Source of the DNA: Chitinophaga pendula
GTDB lineage: Bacteria > Bacteroidota > Bacteroidia > Chitinophagales > Chitinophagaceae
Assembly (NCBI RefSeq): GCF_020386615.1
Contig: NZ_CP077769.1
Span: forward strand, 3,100,001 to 3,164,000
Length of the DNA: 64,000 bases
Direction: 5' to 3'
Translations under genes and position numbers: made by a program
Shown here: positions 37,115 to 45,798 of the stretch, in pieces
Layout of the letters: each line of letters starts with the position of its first letter
Position numbering within the stretch: position 1 is the first letter of the stretch
The notes under the pieces: model-generated
Told to the model about the DNA's origin: nothing
The model's input: the letters and a program-made list of their open reading frames with translations, nothing else
Database searches by the model: none

Positions 37115-37519
37115 ATGAAAGAAACGACCCAATGTTTATTGATAGATGACGATAAAGACGACCAAGAGATCTTTCTGCTGGCTTTGGAGGGAACGGGATT
37201 GAAGCTGCATTGCCGGGTAGTGGCCAGTGCGACTGCTGCATTGGAATTACTGGAGCAAGAGCGGACATTACCGGATATTATTTTCCTGGATATGAATATG
37301 CCCCGGATGTCGGGCAAGGAATTCCTGGTGATGATCAAACAATATAGCAAGCTGTCACACATTCCTATTGTGATGTGTTCTACTTCGGCGGATGAGAAAG
37401 AGGTCAGGGAATGCCGGTCGTTAGGGGCGGCGGACTACATTATCAAGTCTCCCAGTCTGACACACTTTCGTAATATCCTAGCACAATGTTTGCGGCAGCT
37501 GATGCATTCTACTTCTTAA
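37115..37519 (+). CDS. Single-domain response regulator (CheY-like receiver)
   Basis: This 134-residue protein is a lone receiver domain with acidic residues DDDKDD at the N-terminus, phospho-acceptor D59 in FLDMNMP, the switch Ser/Thr in MCSTSADE and the conserved Lys in YIIKSPS. There is no output domain, so it works by protein contact or as a phosphorelay shuttle. It starts 28 bases before a PAS histidine kinase in the same direction, the arrangement of a bacteriophytochrome-type kinase with its small receiver. A 12-bp tandem repeat lies upstream. Confidence 0.92.
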   Translation: MKETTQCLLIDDDKDDQEIFLLALEGTGLKLHCRVVASATAALELLEQERTLPDIIFLDMNMPRMSGKEFLVMIKQYSKLSHIPIVMCSTSADEKEVRECRSLGAADYIIKSPSLTHFRNILAQCLRQLMHSTS

Positions 37520-37547
37520 AATTGCTGCCTGATAATTATTACAGACT

Positions 37548-39491
37548 ATGAGTAACGGTGGAATATTGTCATTTGAAGCCAGCCAGATCAGTGGCACAGG
37601 GCTGCCTTACCAGGAATTCCTGAACAGTGTTCCCATTGCCGCTTATACTTGCAATAGTGACGGTTATATCCAATTATTCAACGAGACGGCGGCGGTTTTG
37701 TTCGGCCGGCGTTTACAACCCGGGGTAGACAGGTGGGTGGCGTGGTGGAAAGCGTATCAGATGGACGGTACTCCTTTAGCGCCGGAGGCCTCTCCGATGG
37801 CGATTGCGCTACGGGAAAAAGGACCGGTATATGGTCATCAGCTGATCATTGAGCGGCCTGACGGTGTACGGCGGGTGATCACCCCTTATCCGAAAGCGAT
37901 TGTGGATGAGCAGGGGCAGGTGACTGGCGGGATCAATTTTGTGATCGATGTGACAGAGGAGACACAAGTGGCTTCGGAGCATGTAAACCGGTTGGCGGCG
38001 ATCGTTACTTCTTCTGACGATGCGATTATCAGCAAGACGCTGGACGGCATTATCACCAGCTGGAATGCGTCGGCGCAGCGTATATTTGGTTATACGGCGG
38101 AGGAAATCATTGGTAAATCCATCCTTACGATCATTCCGCAAGACCGTCAGCAGGAGGAGGTAGTGATACAGCAACGTCTCCGTCAGGGAGAAAGGATAGA
38201 ACATTTTGAGACCAAACGGATTACTAAAAACGGGGAGATACTGGATATTGCGTTGACGGTCTCTCCTATTAAGGATAGTTTCGGTAAGATCATCGGGGCA
38301 TCGAAGATCATCCGGGATGTAACAGCGCAGCAGATGGCGGAGCGGCAGATCCGGGAGAGCGAAACGTTGTTCCGGATGGCGGTGGAGTCCACCCGTTTGG
38401 GTACATGGGAGTATCTGTCTATGCAAGATCATTTCACCTGGTCGGAAGAGAGCCGTCGTATCTGGGGGTTTCCGAAGGATATACCTGTCAGTTACCAGAC
38501 GTTGTTGCAGCAGGTGCATCCGGAAGACCTGGATCATCTGAAGCGCAATGCGCTGATGGCGATGACACCGGACCAGGGCGGGCATTACAATGCACAGTTC
38601 CGTATCTTCCATTACCAGGATCACCAGTTGCGTTGGGTGAAGGCGCAGGGCCGTGTATTTTTCTCTGCTGATGGTCAGCTGGAGCGTTTTATCGGTACAG
38701 TGCTGGATATTACTGAGGAAAAGCTGGCCCGGGAAAGTTTGGAGAAGACGGTACAAGAACGTACTGCTGCACTGATCGCTATGAATGAGGAGTTGCAACG
38801 TTCGAACCACGACCTGGAGCAGTTTGCCTACATCGCGAGTCATGACCTGCAGGAACCGTTGCGTAAGATACAGACCTTTACTTCCGTACTGCAGGAGCAG
38901 CCGGATACGCCGGAGTTGCGTGAGAAATATTTCCCGCGGATCATGCAGGCCGCCAACCGTATGTCGAAGCTGATCAAGGACGTACTGAATTATTCCCGGT
39001 TGTCGCAGTCTACCTTACTTAAAGAAACGATCGACCTTAACCAGGTGCTGAGAGATGTGTTGTCGGAGTTTGACGTATTGATCGAAGAAAAGCAGGCACA
39101 GATCTATGTTGATCATTTACCCTTCGTACAAGGGGTGTATATACAATTGCAGCAGTTGTTTGCCAACCTGCTGAGCAATGCACTGAAGTTTTGCGATACT
39201 ACTCCTGTCATTACTATCAGTCATTCACTTTCTCCTGACCGCCCGCATCCTCATTTTTATTGCGTGGTCATTGCGGATAAGGGTATTGGTTTTGAGCAGC
39301 GTTATGCGGACAAGATATTCGATATCTTCAAGCGGTTGAACAGTCGTGAGCAGTACGCAGGTACTGGTGTTGGCCTGGCGCTTTGTAAAAAGATCATGGA
39401 GAATCACCGGGGCAGTATTATTGCACATAGTGAGCCTGGTAAAGGCACTACCTTCCATCTTTATTTCCCGCTTATAGAAAAAGAGCACTAG
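37548..39491 (+). CDS. Soluble multi-PAS sensor histidine kinase
   Basis: This 647-residue protein has no membrane segment. Three PAS/PAC units cover about 20-145, 148-268 and 270-395 (the last a PAS_3-like fold with TWSEESRRIWGFP and HPEDLDHL). A coiled coil follows, then HisKA with H432 in YIASHDLQEPLRK and the HATPase domain with FANLLSNALKF, DKGIGF and GTGVGLALCKK. The SHDLQEPLRK H-box is typical of phytochrome-like kinases that pair with single-domain receivers, and such a receiver precedes it by 28 bases. The signal is unknown; PAS domains could bind haem, flavin or small ligands. Near 38785-38980 codon use is G-rich like the rest of the right half. Confidence 0.93.
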   Translation: MSNGGILSFEASQISGTGLPYQEFLNSVPIAAYTCNSDGYIQLFNETAAVLFGRRLQPGVDRWVAWWKAYQMDGTPLAPEASPMAIALREKGPVYGHQLIIERPDGVRRVITPYPKAIVDEQGQVTGGINFVIDVTEETQVASEHVNRLAAIVTSSDDAIISKTLDGIITSWNASAQRIFGYTAEEIIGKSILTIIPQDRQQEEVVIQQRLRQGERIEHFETKRITKNGEILDIALTVSPIKDSFGKIIGASKIIRDVTAQQMAERQIRESETLFRMAVESTRLGTWEYLSMQDHFTWSEESRRIWGFPKDIPVSYQTLLQQVHPEDLDHLKRNALMAMTPDQGGHYNAQFRIFHYQDHQLRWVKAQGRVFFSADGQLERFIGTVLDITEEKLARESLEKTVQERTAALIAMNEELQRSNHDLEQFAYIASHDLQEPLRKIQTFTSVLQEQPDTPELREKYFPRIMQAANRMSKLIKDVLNYSRLSQSTLLKETIDLNQVLRDVLSEFDVLIEEKQAQIYVDHLPFVQGVYIQLQQLFANLLSNALKFCDTTPVITISHSLSPDRPHPHFYCVVIADKGIGFEQRYADKIFDIFKRLNSREQYAGTGVGLALCKKIMENHRGSIIAHSEPGKGTTFHLYFPLIEKEH

Positions 39492-39685
39492 CAGGTATCC
39501 ATTTTTTACATTTGATCGTCTTTATATTACAGGCACTGTGGTGTTCTGTCAGACTATGTTATACCCGTAACGGCGCCGCAGCCGGTTAACCGTGTAAACC
39601 CAATCCTCCGCATGCAGGTATACACCTGTGCCAACGGGTATTCACCCGGCACGTTTGTTTTTTATCACATATAAACCAAAACGCT

Positions 39686-40657
39686 ATGAAACAACATCCA
39701 CTATTGCAGGCTCTTTTATTGTTATTGCTGCTTGCTGCAGCGGCGTGTATGAAGCCGAACCCGATCGGTCCCGGTCCATTTCCCGACCCTGACCCCAAAG
39801 TAAAACCGGTGCCGCTGAACGGCAATGTTCTTCGAGTGGCCTATATTGAGGTGAATGATCACGATCTCAGCAATGCCGGTTGTTTTCAGCTGGACAGTAC
39901 CAAAAGCCGCTTTTTTGATGTGGCGGTCGTTTTTGCCGCCAATATTAACGGTCGAGTAGACTCTCCCTTCCTGCATTTCAACAATAATGTAAAAGCAGCT
40001 TTAAGTGCCCAGAAGGGATATGTAGACCAGTTGCATGCCAAGGGTATCAAGGTATTGCTGGATGTATTGGGCAATCATGATCCGGCTGGCTGGACCACTT
40101 TTACGGATGAGGGGGTAGCGGATATGTTTGCCAAGGAGCTGGCGGATTGTGTACAGAAATATAACCTGGACGGCATCGATATTGACGATGAATATTCCAG
40201 CGGGCCATCGAATGATACTTCGTTGATCATGGTGACGAAGGCGATGCGTAAATACATGCCCGGCAAGATCATTTCCAAGTTCCTTTTTGCAGATGCTTCG
40301 GACTTCAGTGCTACCTGGCGCGGGCAGCGGTTGTCCGACTACCTGGACCTTGGATTCTGTAACTACGGTGTTACGAATGTGCAGACTTATCTGAATGGCG
40401 GTATGACGAAGGATAAGATCAGTCTCTCTGTGGAGCTGAACTTCAACAGTGGCAGTTCGATCACTAATATGGCCAACTATATTAAGAATAATAATTTTGG
40501 CGGTATGATGTTCTTCAATGTGAATCCGAATGCGACCAATCAGTTGAGTACGGCGGCGCAGGTGTTGGATAAGCAGCGGGTAACGACGCCCAGCGAATGT
40601 TTGAAAAACTGGGTAAAGCAACCTGACGGCCCTATCTATCCGGGCTCCTGGAAATAG
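39686..40657 (+). CDS. GH18 endo-beta-N-acetylglucosaminidase-like lipoprotein
   Basis: This 323-residue protein has a lipoprotein signal with lipobox AAAC (C21), then a Pro-rich linker and a GH18 TIM barrel. The catalytic motif is DGIDIDDE (residues 162-169) with the acid E169, in the form DG(I/V)D(F/I)DDE seen in Endo H/Endo F enzymes rather than chitinases (DGxDxDxE with W/Y after). These cleave the chitobiose core of N-linked glycans using substrate-assisted catalysis. No carbohydrate-binding module is present. It is probably displayed on the outer membrane and lets the cell use glycoprotein glycans or fungal cell-wall mannoproteins. It stands alone between the kinase and a convergent phosphatase. 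Confidence 0.85.
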   Translation: MKQHPLLQALLLLLLLAAAACMKPNPIGPGPFPDPDPKVKPVPLNGNVLRVAYIEVNDHDLSNAGCFQLDSTKSRFFDVAVVFAANINGRVDSPFLHFNNNVKAALSAQKGYVDQLHAKGIKVLLDVLGNHDPAGWTTFTDEGVADMFAKELADCVQKYNLDGIDIDDEYSSGPSNDTSLIMVTKAMRKYMPGKIISKFLFADASDFSATWRGQRLSDYLDLGFCNYGVTNVQTYLNGGMTKDKISLSVELNFNSGSSITNMANYIKNNNFGGMMFFNVNPNATNQLSTAAQVLDKQRVTTPSECLKNWVKQPDGPIYPGSWK

Positions 40658-40772
40658 CTTCCATTCCTTTGATATAGTTCCCCGTTCCTGGTATGCTGGG
40701 ACGGGGAATTATTGTGTTGGTATGGATTGTTTCCGGACGGCCAATCGGCATATGCAGCCGTGGCAACGGGAG

Positions 40773-41495
40773 TTATTGTCCCGGTACGGGCTGCGGTACT
40801 TTGCGGTGTTTGTTCCACCTATAGCGATGGGTCCAGTAGGCCATTTTCATGGATAAGATGCCCATGCCGGCGCCTACCAGTACATCGCTGATGTAGTGAC
40901 GGTTGTTGGCCATGCGCAGTAGTCCTACCGAGCCGGCTATGCCATAGGCGGCATAGGGCATCCAGGGAAACCGGTGTTTGTATTCTTCGCTGAGAAAGGT
41001 GGCAGCTGCGAACGCCTGGGCGGTGTGGCCGGAGGGAAATGAGTTGTAGGTGCTGCCATCGGGTCGTAGTTCGTGTGTGGTGTATTTGAGGAGGAATACG
41101 GTACTGGTCATCAGTATTTCGCCTTTGAGGAGGATGGCGGTCCTGTTGGCGAAATCGGTCCGGCTTTTTATGCCGGCGGCATCCAGGCCGTAGGCGATGG
41201 CTATCGGGGAAAATTGCAGGTAGTTATCGATACGGGTGTGGAAATGTGGGATATGTTCGTTTCTTTCTTCCACCAGTTCATATTTAATGGCTTCGCTGCC
41301 ATGCCCGTTGACGAAGATGCCGGCAAGGAGCAGGCTGACGGGAGCATAGTATTGGCGAAGCGGCGGAAATGTTCTTACGGTTGCGGGCGTGGATGGTAAG
41401 GTATCTGTTTGTTGGGCGGAGACCTGTTGACCTGCTATTACGAGGAAGAGGCACCACCAGCAAAAAAGACGCATAAGCAGGAGATTGTCCTGCAT
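40773..41495 (-). CDS. PAP2-type phosphatase
   Basis: The protein starts at the ATG at 41495 (240 residues); the open frame further upstream begins only with TTG. It has an N-terminal hydrophobic segment with a signal-like end (VSAQQ) and then the acid phosphatase/PAP2 triad: KYTTHELRPDG (motif 1), SFPSGHTAQ (motif 2) and RMANNRHYISDVL (motif 3, with R, H and D). Such enzymes dephosphorylate phosphatidic acid, undecaprenyl pyrophosphate or LPS lipids at the periplasmic face. The neighbours give no further clue. Confidence 0.9.
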   Translation of the reverse strand: MQDNLLLMRLFCWWCLFLVIAGQQVSAQQTDTLPSTPATVRTFPPLRQYYAPVSLLLAGIFVNGHGSEAIKYELVEERNEHIPHFHTRIDNYLQFSPIAIAYGLDAAGIKSRTDFANRTAILLKGEILMTSTVFLLKYTTHELRPDGSTYNSFPSGHTAQAFAAATFLSEEYKHRFPWMPYAAYGIAGSVGLLRMANNRHYISDVLVGAGMGILSMKMAYWTHRYRWNKHRKVPQPVPGQ

Positions 41496-41666
41496 AATTA
41501 CTATTGAATTTAGGAGAAATTCTAAAGAAGAATGTGGGGAGACGGTTCGGCGGTCCACTTCCCTCCTACCCTGATAAGAACACAATCATCTCATTATCAG
41601 TACACTTATACCGTTATTTAGTATAAAAAATAATGCTATCCTGCTATAAAATGCCATATATAACAT

Positions 41667-41696
41667 TTTGTATCTGTTGTGCATACCATATCTTTG
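41667..41696 (+). promoter_or_regulatory. Near-consensus Bacteroidota promoter (TTTG-N18-TATCTTTG)
   Basis: TTTG at 41667-41670 is followed after 18 bases by TATCTTTG at 41689-41696, an exact TANNTTTG box. The expected transcription start is within a few bases of the ATG at 41701, so the transcript would be leaderless. An alternative is that it drives the mla operon with a leader of about 425 bases. Confidence 0.65.
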
Positions 41697-41700
41697 CCAT

Positions 41701-41913
41701 ATGATGAGAGGATTGATACCCTGCTGTCTGCTACTGCTGCAAAAGGTAAGGCCGGGGGCTGGCAACCCGGTAGAAGACGGCACTCCGGATGAGTATGCTG
41801 TTGTATTTTCTGACCCTTTTTTTACTGCCCCCTCTTTGCAAAACCGTGTATTTGCGGAAAAGGGGAGCATCTATTACCTGGCGCCGGATCCTGATGTGCC
41901 GGGCGGCTGTTAA
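41701..41913 (+). CDS. Small protein of unknown function (70 aa)
   Basis: The frame starts MMRGLIPCCLLLLQK and then becomes polar (GTPDEYAVVFSDPFF, AEKGSIYYLAPDPDVPGGC). No family is recognised. A short hydrophobic N-terminus could be a membrane or signal segment. The main support is a consensus promoter placed exactly upstream. It lies between the PAP2 gene and the mla operon. It could instead be part of the mla leader and not translated. Confidence 0.35.
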   Translation: MMRGLIPCCLLLLQKVRPGAGNPVEDGTPDEYAVVFSDPFFTAPSLQNRVFAEKGSIYYLAPDPDVPGGC

Positions 41914-42126
41914 AAAAGAAAATTTCCATACACTAAGACATTGAATAGGGGCAAGTTAAGTTACATCCGTCTAAGGGAAGCGGACTAAACTGGAACGCCA
42001 TTTGATTGTACGGTATATTCTTTGGGCAGTAAGTGCTTCCGGAGGAGTGTATATCGTGGCAGGGATGGCACCTATTTGAAGATATCAACTAATTTCGTCC
42101 ATTCATTAAAAATCAAAATACGGCCA

Positions 42127-42918
42127 ATGGAATCAACCGAGCAAACGGAGAAACCAGTTATTTCGAAGAAGGTAGACGGTTTTTTCATCAGTATTTTCAA
42201 CATTTTCCGGTTTATAGGCCGTTTTTTCCGAGAGGTGTTTTGGCCTCCATTTGAGATCAAGGAGTTGATCCGGCAGGTATACCAGGTAGGTTACAAGTCG
42301 CTGGCGCTGATCAGTCTGACGGGATTTATTACGGGGTTGGTATTCACTAAGCAGTCGAGGCCGTCGCTGGCGGAGTTTGGGGCTACTTCGTGGTTGCCAT
42401 CGCTGATCTCTATTGCGGTGATCAGGGCGTTGGCGCCGTTAGTGACGGCGCTGATCTGTGCTGGTAAGGTAGGGTCGAGTATTGGTGCGGAGTTGGCGTC
42501 AATGAAGGTAACGGAGCAAATCGATGCGATGGAAGTATCGGCGATCAATCCTTTTAAGTACCTGGTGGTGACTCGTATCCTGGCGACTACGATCTGTCTG
42601 CCGTTGCTCATGTTCTACACTGGTATGGTGGGTATGGCAGGGTCTTACCTGGATGTACATTTGAATGAGCAAACCAGTCTGAGTGCTTTTCTGCAAAGTG
42701 CGTTCACTAATATCACTTTTCTGGATTTCTGGTCATCGCTGGCGAAGACGACCATTTTTGGTTTTACCATTGGTGTGGTCAGTTGTTACCAGGGATATAA
42801 TGCCACACAAGGTACCCAAGGTGTGGGAAAAGCGGCCAATATCTCGGTGGTGGTTTCTATGTTCCTCATTTTTATTGAGGAGATCATTATTGTTCAACTG
42901 GTAAATTCGATCCGATAA
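42127..42918 (+). CDS. mlaE: MlaE-type lipid transport permease
   Basis: The protein starts at the ATG at 42127 (MESTEQTEKP, 263 residues), since the open frame before it lacks family similarity. It is an inner-membrane permease with five to six hydrophobic segments. The MlaE core features are GLVFTKQSRPSL, SIAVIRALAPLVTALICAGKVGSSIGAELASM and EQIDAMEVSAINPFKYL. With MlaF and MlaD it forms the ABC complex that moves phospholipids between inner and outer membrane, keeping outer-membrane asymmetry. The three genes are separated by only 4 and 3 bases. MlaA, MlaB and MlaC are not encoded here, as is common in Bacteroidota. Confidence 0.93.
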   Translation: MESTEQTEKPVISKKVDGFFISIFNIFRFIGRFFREVFWPPFEIKELIRQVYQVGYKSLALISLTGFITGLVFTKQSRPSLAEFGATSWLPSLISIAVIRALAPLVTALICAGKVGSSIGAELASMKVTEQIDAMEVSAINPFKYLVVTRILATTICLPLLMFYTGMVGMAGSYLDVHLNEQTSLSAFLQSAFTNITFLDFWSSLAKTTIFGFTIGVVSCYQGYNATQGTQGVGKAANISVVVSMFLIFIEEIIIVQLVNSIR

Positions 42919-42922
42919 TTAC

Positions 42923-43696
42923 ATGAAAGATTTTACACCTGAAATAAACTGGGATGAACCGGTGATTAGTATTAAGGACTTATATAAGTCTTTTGGTAAT
43001 AATCATGTGTTACGTGGCGTGGACCTGCAGTTGCACAAGGGGGAGAATATTGTAGTGCTTGGGCGCTCCGGTACGGGAAAGTCTGTGTTGATCAAGATCA
43101 TTGCGGGGTTGTTGACGCAGGATGCGGGTACGGTGAATGTGTTGGGGCAGGACGTGGCGAACCTGGATGTGCATGCATTGCGGGAGCTGAGACTGCAGGT
43201 AGGGTTTTGTTTTCAGCACGGGGCGTTATACGACAGTATGACGGTGGGTGAGAACCTGTCATTTCCCTTGAAGCGGAATGCACCCGGATTGAAGAAGCAG
43301 GAGATAGAGCGGCGTATTGAGGTGGTGTTGGAGGCGGTGGGATTGGCGCAGACGGCGAACCAAATGCCGGCAGAGTTGTCGGGAGGTCAGCGTAAGCGTA
43401 TCGGTATAGCCCGTACGCTGATACTGCGGCCGCAGATCATGTTATATGATGAACCAACGGCGGGTCTTGATCCTATTACGTGTACCGAGATCAACAACCT
43501 GATCAATCAGGTACAGCGTCGGTTCAATACCAGTTCAATTATTATTACACACGACCTGACCTGCGCGAAAGCGACCGGTGATAATATCGCTGTGATGAAG
43601 GAAGGGAAGTTTATTAAAACGGGCAACTTTGATGAGATCTTCACTTCGAATGATGAGCTGATCAGGGAATTTTATGACTATAATTTTATACAATAA
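42923..43696 (+). CDS. mlaF: MlaF-type ATP-binding protein of lipid transporter
   Basis: This 257-residue cytoplasmic ATPase has Walker A GRSGTGKS (about 48-55), Q-loop GFCFQHGALYDSMTV, signature LSGGQRKR, Walker B MLYDEPTAGLDP and H-loop ITHD. The sequence around the Q-loop (FQHGALYDSMTVGENL) is characteristic of MlaF/Ttg2A. It binds MlaE and powers lipid transport across the envelope. It begins 4 bases after mlaE and ends 3 bases before mlaD. Confidence 0.95.
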   Translation: MKDFTPEINWDEPVISIKDLYKSFGNNHVLRGVDLQLHKGENIVVLGRSGTGKSVLIKIIAGLLTQDAGTVNVLGQDVANLDVHALRELRLQVGFCFQHGALYDSMTVGENLSFPLKRNAPGLKKQEIERRIEVVLEAVGLAQTANQMPAELSGGQRKRIGIARTLILRPQIMLYDEPTAGLDPITCTEINNLINQVQRRFNTSSIIITHDLTCAKATGDNIAVMKEGKFIKTGNFDEIFTSNDELIREFYDYNFIQ

Positions 43697-43699
43697 GCT

Positions 43700-44737
43700 A
43701 TGAAAGAATCAAGTACAAGACGTTCTGTTATTGTAGGCATATTCATCCTGTTGGCGCTCGTCATTTTTGGGGCAGCGATACTCGTATTGGGCGGGCAGCG
43801 TAAATCGTTTATCAGTGCGGTTACTGTGAAAGCAGTTTTTCATGACGTAGGCGGTCTGTCCAAGGGTAATAACATCTGGTATTCAGGGGTAAAGGTGGGA
43901 ACTATCCGCAAGATCACCTTTGTACGTACCAGTGAGATAGAGGTGATGATGGATATTGACAAGAGTTCACGAGAGTTCATCCACAAGGATGTGCGGGCGA
44001 AGGTGAGTTCTGATGGCTTGGTAGGTAACAAGATCATTGCGCTGAGTGGCGGATCGGACAAGATGCCTCCTATTGAAGATGGGGATATGATTGCGGTGGA
44101 GACTAGTATCAGTACGGATGAGATCATGAATACGCTGCAGGTGAATAATAAGAGCCTGGTGGAGATCACGGGTAACCTGAAGGTGATCACTAAAAAGATC
44201 ATGGATGGTCAGGGTACGCTGGGCAAGCTGGTGAATGATGAAGCGGTATATGATAATCTGGCTGGTACGCTGGCCACGCTGGAGAAAACAGCGGCTAATA
44301 CGCAGCGGCTGACGCAGGGATTGGCCGATTATACGTCCAAGTTCCAGCGTAAGGGTACGCTGGCCAACGACCTAGTGACCGATACGGCGGTATTTGCCAA
44401 CCTGCGTACGACGGTGGCGCAGCTGCAGCAGGTGGCGCAGCATGCGAACGGGGTGGTACAGAACCTGAACAGTGCTACCAGTAGTATCAATGATAAGTTG
44501 CAGACCAGCAACTCTCCTGCGGGTGTATTACTGAATGACCAGCAAGCGGCATCTGACCTGAAGCAGACGCTGAGCAACCTGAATGTAAGCACGGGTAAAC
44601 TGGATGAGAATATGGAGGCATTGCAGCATAACTTCCTGTTGCGGGGTTATTTCCGTAAGAAAGCCAAGCGCGAGAAGAAAGAGCAGGAGGCCCGTGAGAA
44701 AGCTATTCAGCGTGGCGATACGACACAGATCCGATAG
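43700..44737 (+). CDS. mlaD: MlaD-type MCE domain protein
   Basis: This 345-residue protein has one N-terminal membrane helix (about 9-28, VIVGIFILLALVIFGAAIL), an MCE domain in the periplasm (about 37-115; VKAVFHDVGGLSKGNNIWYSGVKVG, with DGLVGNKIIALSGG) and a long helical, Gln/Asn-rich C-terminus (about 130-320), ending in a very basic tail (RKKAKREKKEQEAREK). It forms the lipid-shuttling hexamer of the Mla system. The helical extension makes it longer than E. coli MlaD (about 183 residues) and could act like the helices of PqiB/LetB-type bridges. Last gene of the operon, followed by a strong terminator. Confidence 0.93.
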   Translation: MKESSTRRSVIVGIFILLALVIFGAAILVLGGQRKSFISAVTVKAVFHDVGGLSKGNNIWYSGVKVGTIRKITFVRTSEIEVMMDIDKSSREFIHKDVRAKVSSDGLVGNKIIALSGGSDKMPPIEDGDMIAVETSISTDEIMNTLQVNNKSLVEITGNLKVITKKIMDGQGTLGKLVNDEAVYDNLAGTLATLEKTAANTQRLTQGLADYTSKFQRKGTLANDLVTDTAVFANLRTTVAQLQQVAQHANGVVQNLNSATSSINDKLQTSNSPAGVLLNDQQAASDLKQTLSNLNVSTGKLDENMEALQHNFLLRGYFRKKAKREKKEQEAREKAIQRGDTTQIR

Positions 44738-44749
44738 ACATATTTTATA

Positions 44750-44794
44750 AAAAGCAGCGCGGTCGTCTCTTATAGGGGCGACCGCGCTGCTTTT
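44750..44794. terminator. Bidirectional terminator after mlaD
   Basis: AAAAGCAGCGCGGTCG pairs perfectly with CGACCGCGCTGCTTTT (16 bp, 13-base loop). A and T runs at the ends let it serve both mlaD and the convergent dehydratase gene. Confidence 0.9.
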
Positions 44795-44819
44795 ATGAGG
44801 GGAGGTATGTTATTGTCGT

Positions 44820-45761
44820 TTAGAAAGGCAGTTTGGTTAGGTCTACGTTACCACCAGTGATGATGATCCCTATTTTTTGTCCGGCGAAACGGGTTTTGTT
44901 TTTCAGTACGGCGGCGAAGGGTACGGCGGCGGAAGGTTCGATGATGATCTTCATGCGTTCCCATACCAGTTTCATGGCGGCGATGATTTCTTCTTCGGAT
45001 GCCAGCAGTATGTCTGTTACATGTTGGCGGATGATATGCAGGGTGCGATCGGATACGTGGGTGAGCAAGCCATCTGCGATGGTGTTGACGTAGGGGGCTT
45101 TTTCTACTTTACCGCTTTTGAAGGAGAGGACGGCATCGGCGGCGCCTTCGGGTTCGCCGGCTATCACGACGGTGCGGGGGGACAGGTAGGCGGTGGACAG
45201 GGAGGTACCGCTGAGCAGGCCGCCGCCACCTACGGGCGCCAGGATGGTATCGAAGGTGAAGCGGCTGTCTTCTATGAGTTCTTTGGCGGCGGTGGCTTGT
45301 CCGGTGATGACATGATCGTTATCGAAGGGATGTATCATGTGGGCGCCTTCGCTGCTGATGATCGCTTCTACGCCAGCTTCGCGGGCTTCGAGGGTAGGTT
45401 CACACTCTATGACGGAGGCGCCATAGTCTATGACGGCTTGTTTTTTCACTATTGGTGCGGTACGCGGCATAACGATATAGGCGGGCAGTCCTACCTGGCG
45501 GGCGGCGTAGGCGATGGCCTGTGCGTGGTTGCCGGAGGAGTGTGTCACGATGGACTTTGCGGTGCCTTTGTCGGCCAGTTGTAATACGGCGTTGAGGCCA
45601 CCTCTAGCTTTGAACGCCCCTATCTTCTGGAAGTTCTCACACTTGAAATATATTTCGGCGCCTGTCAGTTCATTAATGAATGTATTGGTCATTACCGGAG
45701 TACGGTGGATGAATGGCCGTATGCGATCGTGTGCTTGTCGTATATCGTTTAACGTGATCAT
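44820..45761 (-). CDS. PLP-dependent threonine/serine dehydratase or serine racemase-like enzyme
   Basis: The protein starts at the ATG at 45761 (MITLNDIRQAHDRI, 313 residues); the open upstream extension overlaps the neighbouring gene's stop. It is a fold-type II PLP enzyme with the Schiff-base K51 in IGAFKARGG, the phosphate/substrate loop SSGNHAQA, the PLP phosphate cradle VGGGGLLSG and a C-terminal IITGGNVD. It removes water and ammonia from Thr or Ser to give 2-oxo acids (or racemises Ser). There is no regulatory ACT domain, so this is the catabolic/short type. RidA, which clears the reactive enamine product, is encoded 37 bases upstream in the same operon. Confidence 0.9.
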   Translation of the reverse strand: MITLNDIRQAHDRIRPFIHRTPVMTNTFINELTGAEIYFKCENFQKIGAFKARGGLNAVLQLADKGTAKSIVTHSSGNHAQAIAYAARQVGLPAYIVMPRTAPIVKKQAVIDYGASVIECEPTLEAREAGVEAIISSEGAHMIHPFDNDHVITGQATAAKELIEDSRFTFDTILAPVGGGGLLSGTSLSTAYLSPRTVVIAGEPEGAADAVLSFKSGKVEKAPYVNTIADGLLTHVSDRTLHIIRQHVTDILLASEEEIIAAMKLVWERMKIIIEPSAAVPFAAVLKNKTRFAGQKIGIIITGGNVDLTKLPF

Positions 45762-45798
45762 TGTATGGATACTTTGAGCGTTTTTGTTTGTGTGGTCG

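Noticed and set aside
37809..38843. 344-codon minus-strand frame inside the PAS kinase gene
   Set aside because: Antisense shadow; Arg/His/Leu-rich with no domain content.
41586..41870. 94-codon minus-strand frame near the PAP2 gene
   Set aside because: It lies opposite a consensus promoter and small plus-strand ORF and has no recognisable content.
44877..45584. 235-codon plus-strand frame over the PLP dehydratase gene
   Set aside because: Gly/Asp-rich antisense shadow without motifs.
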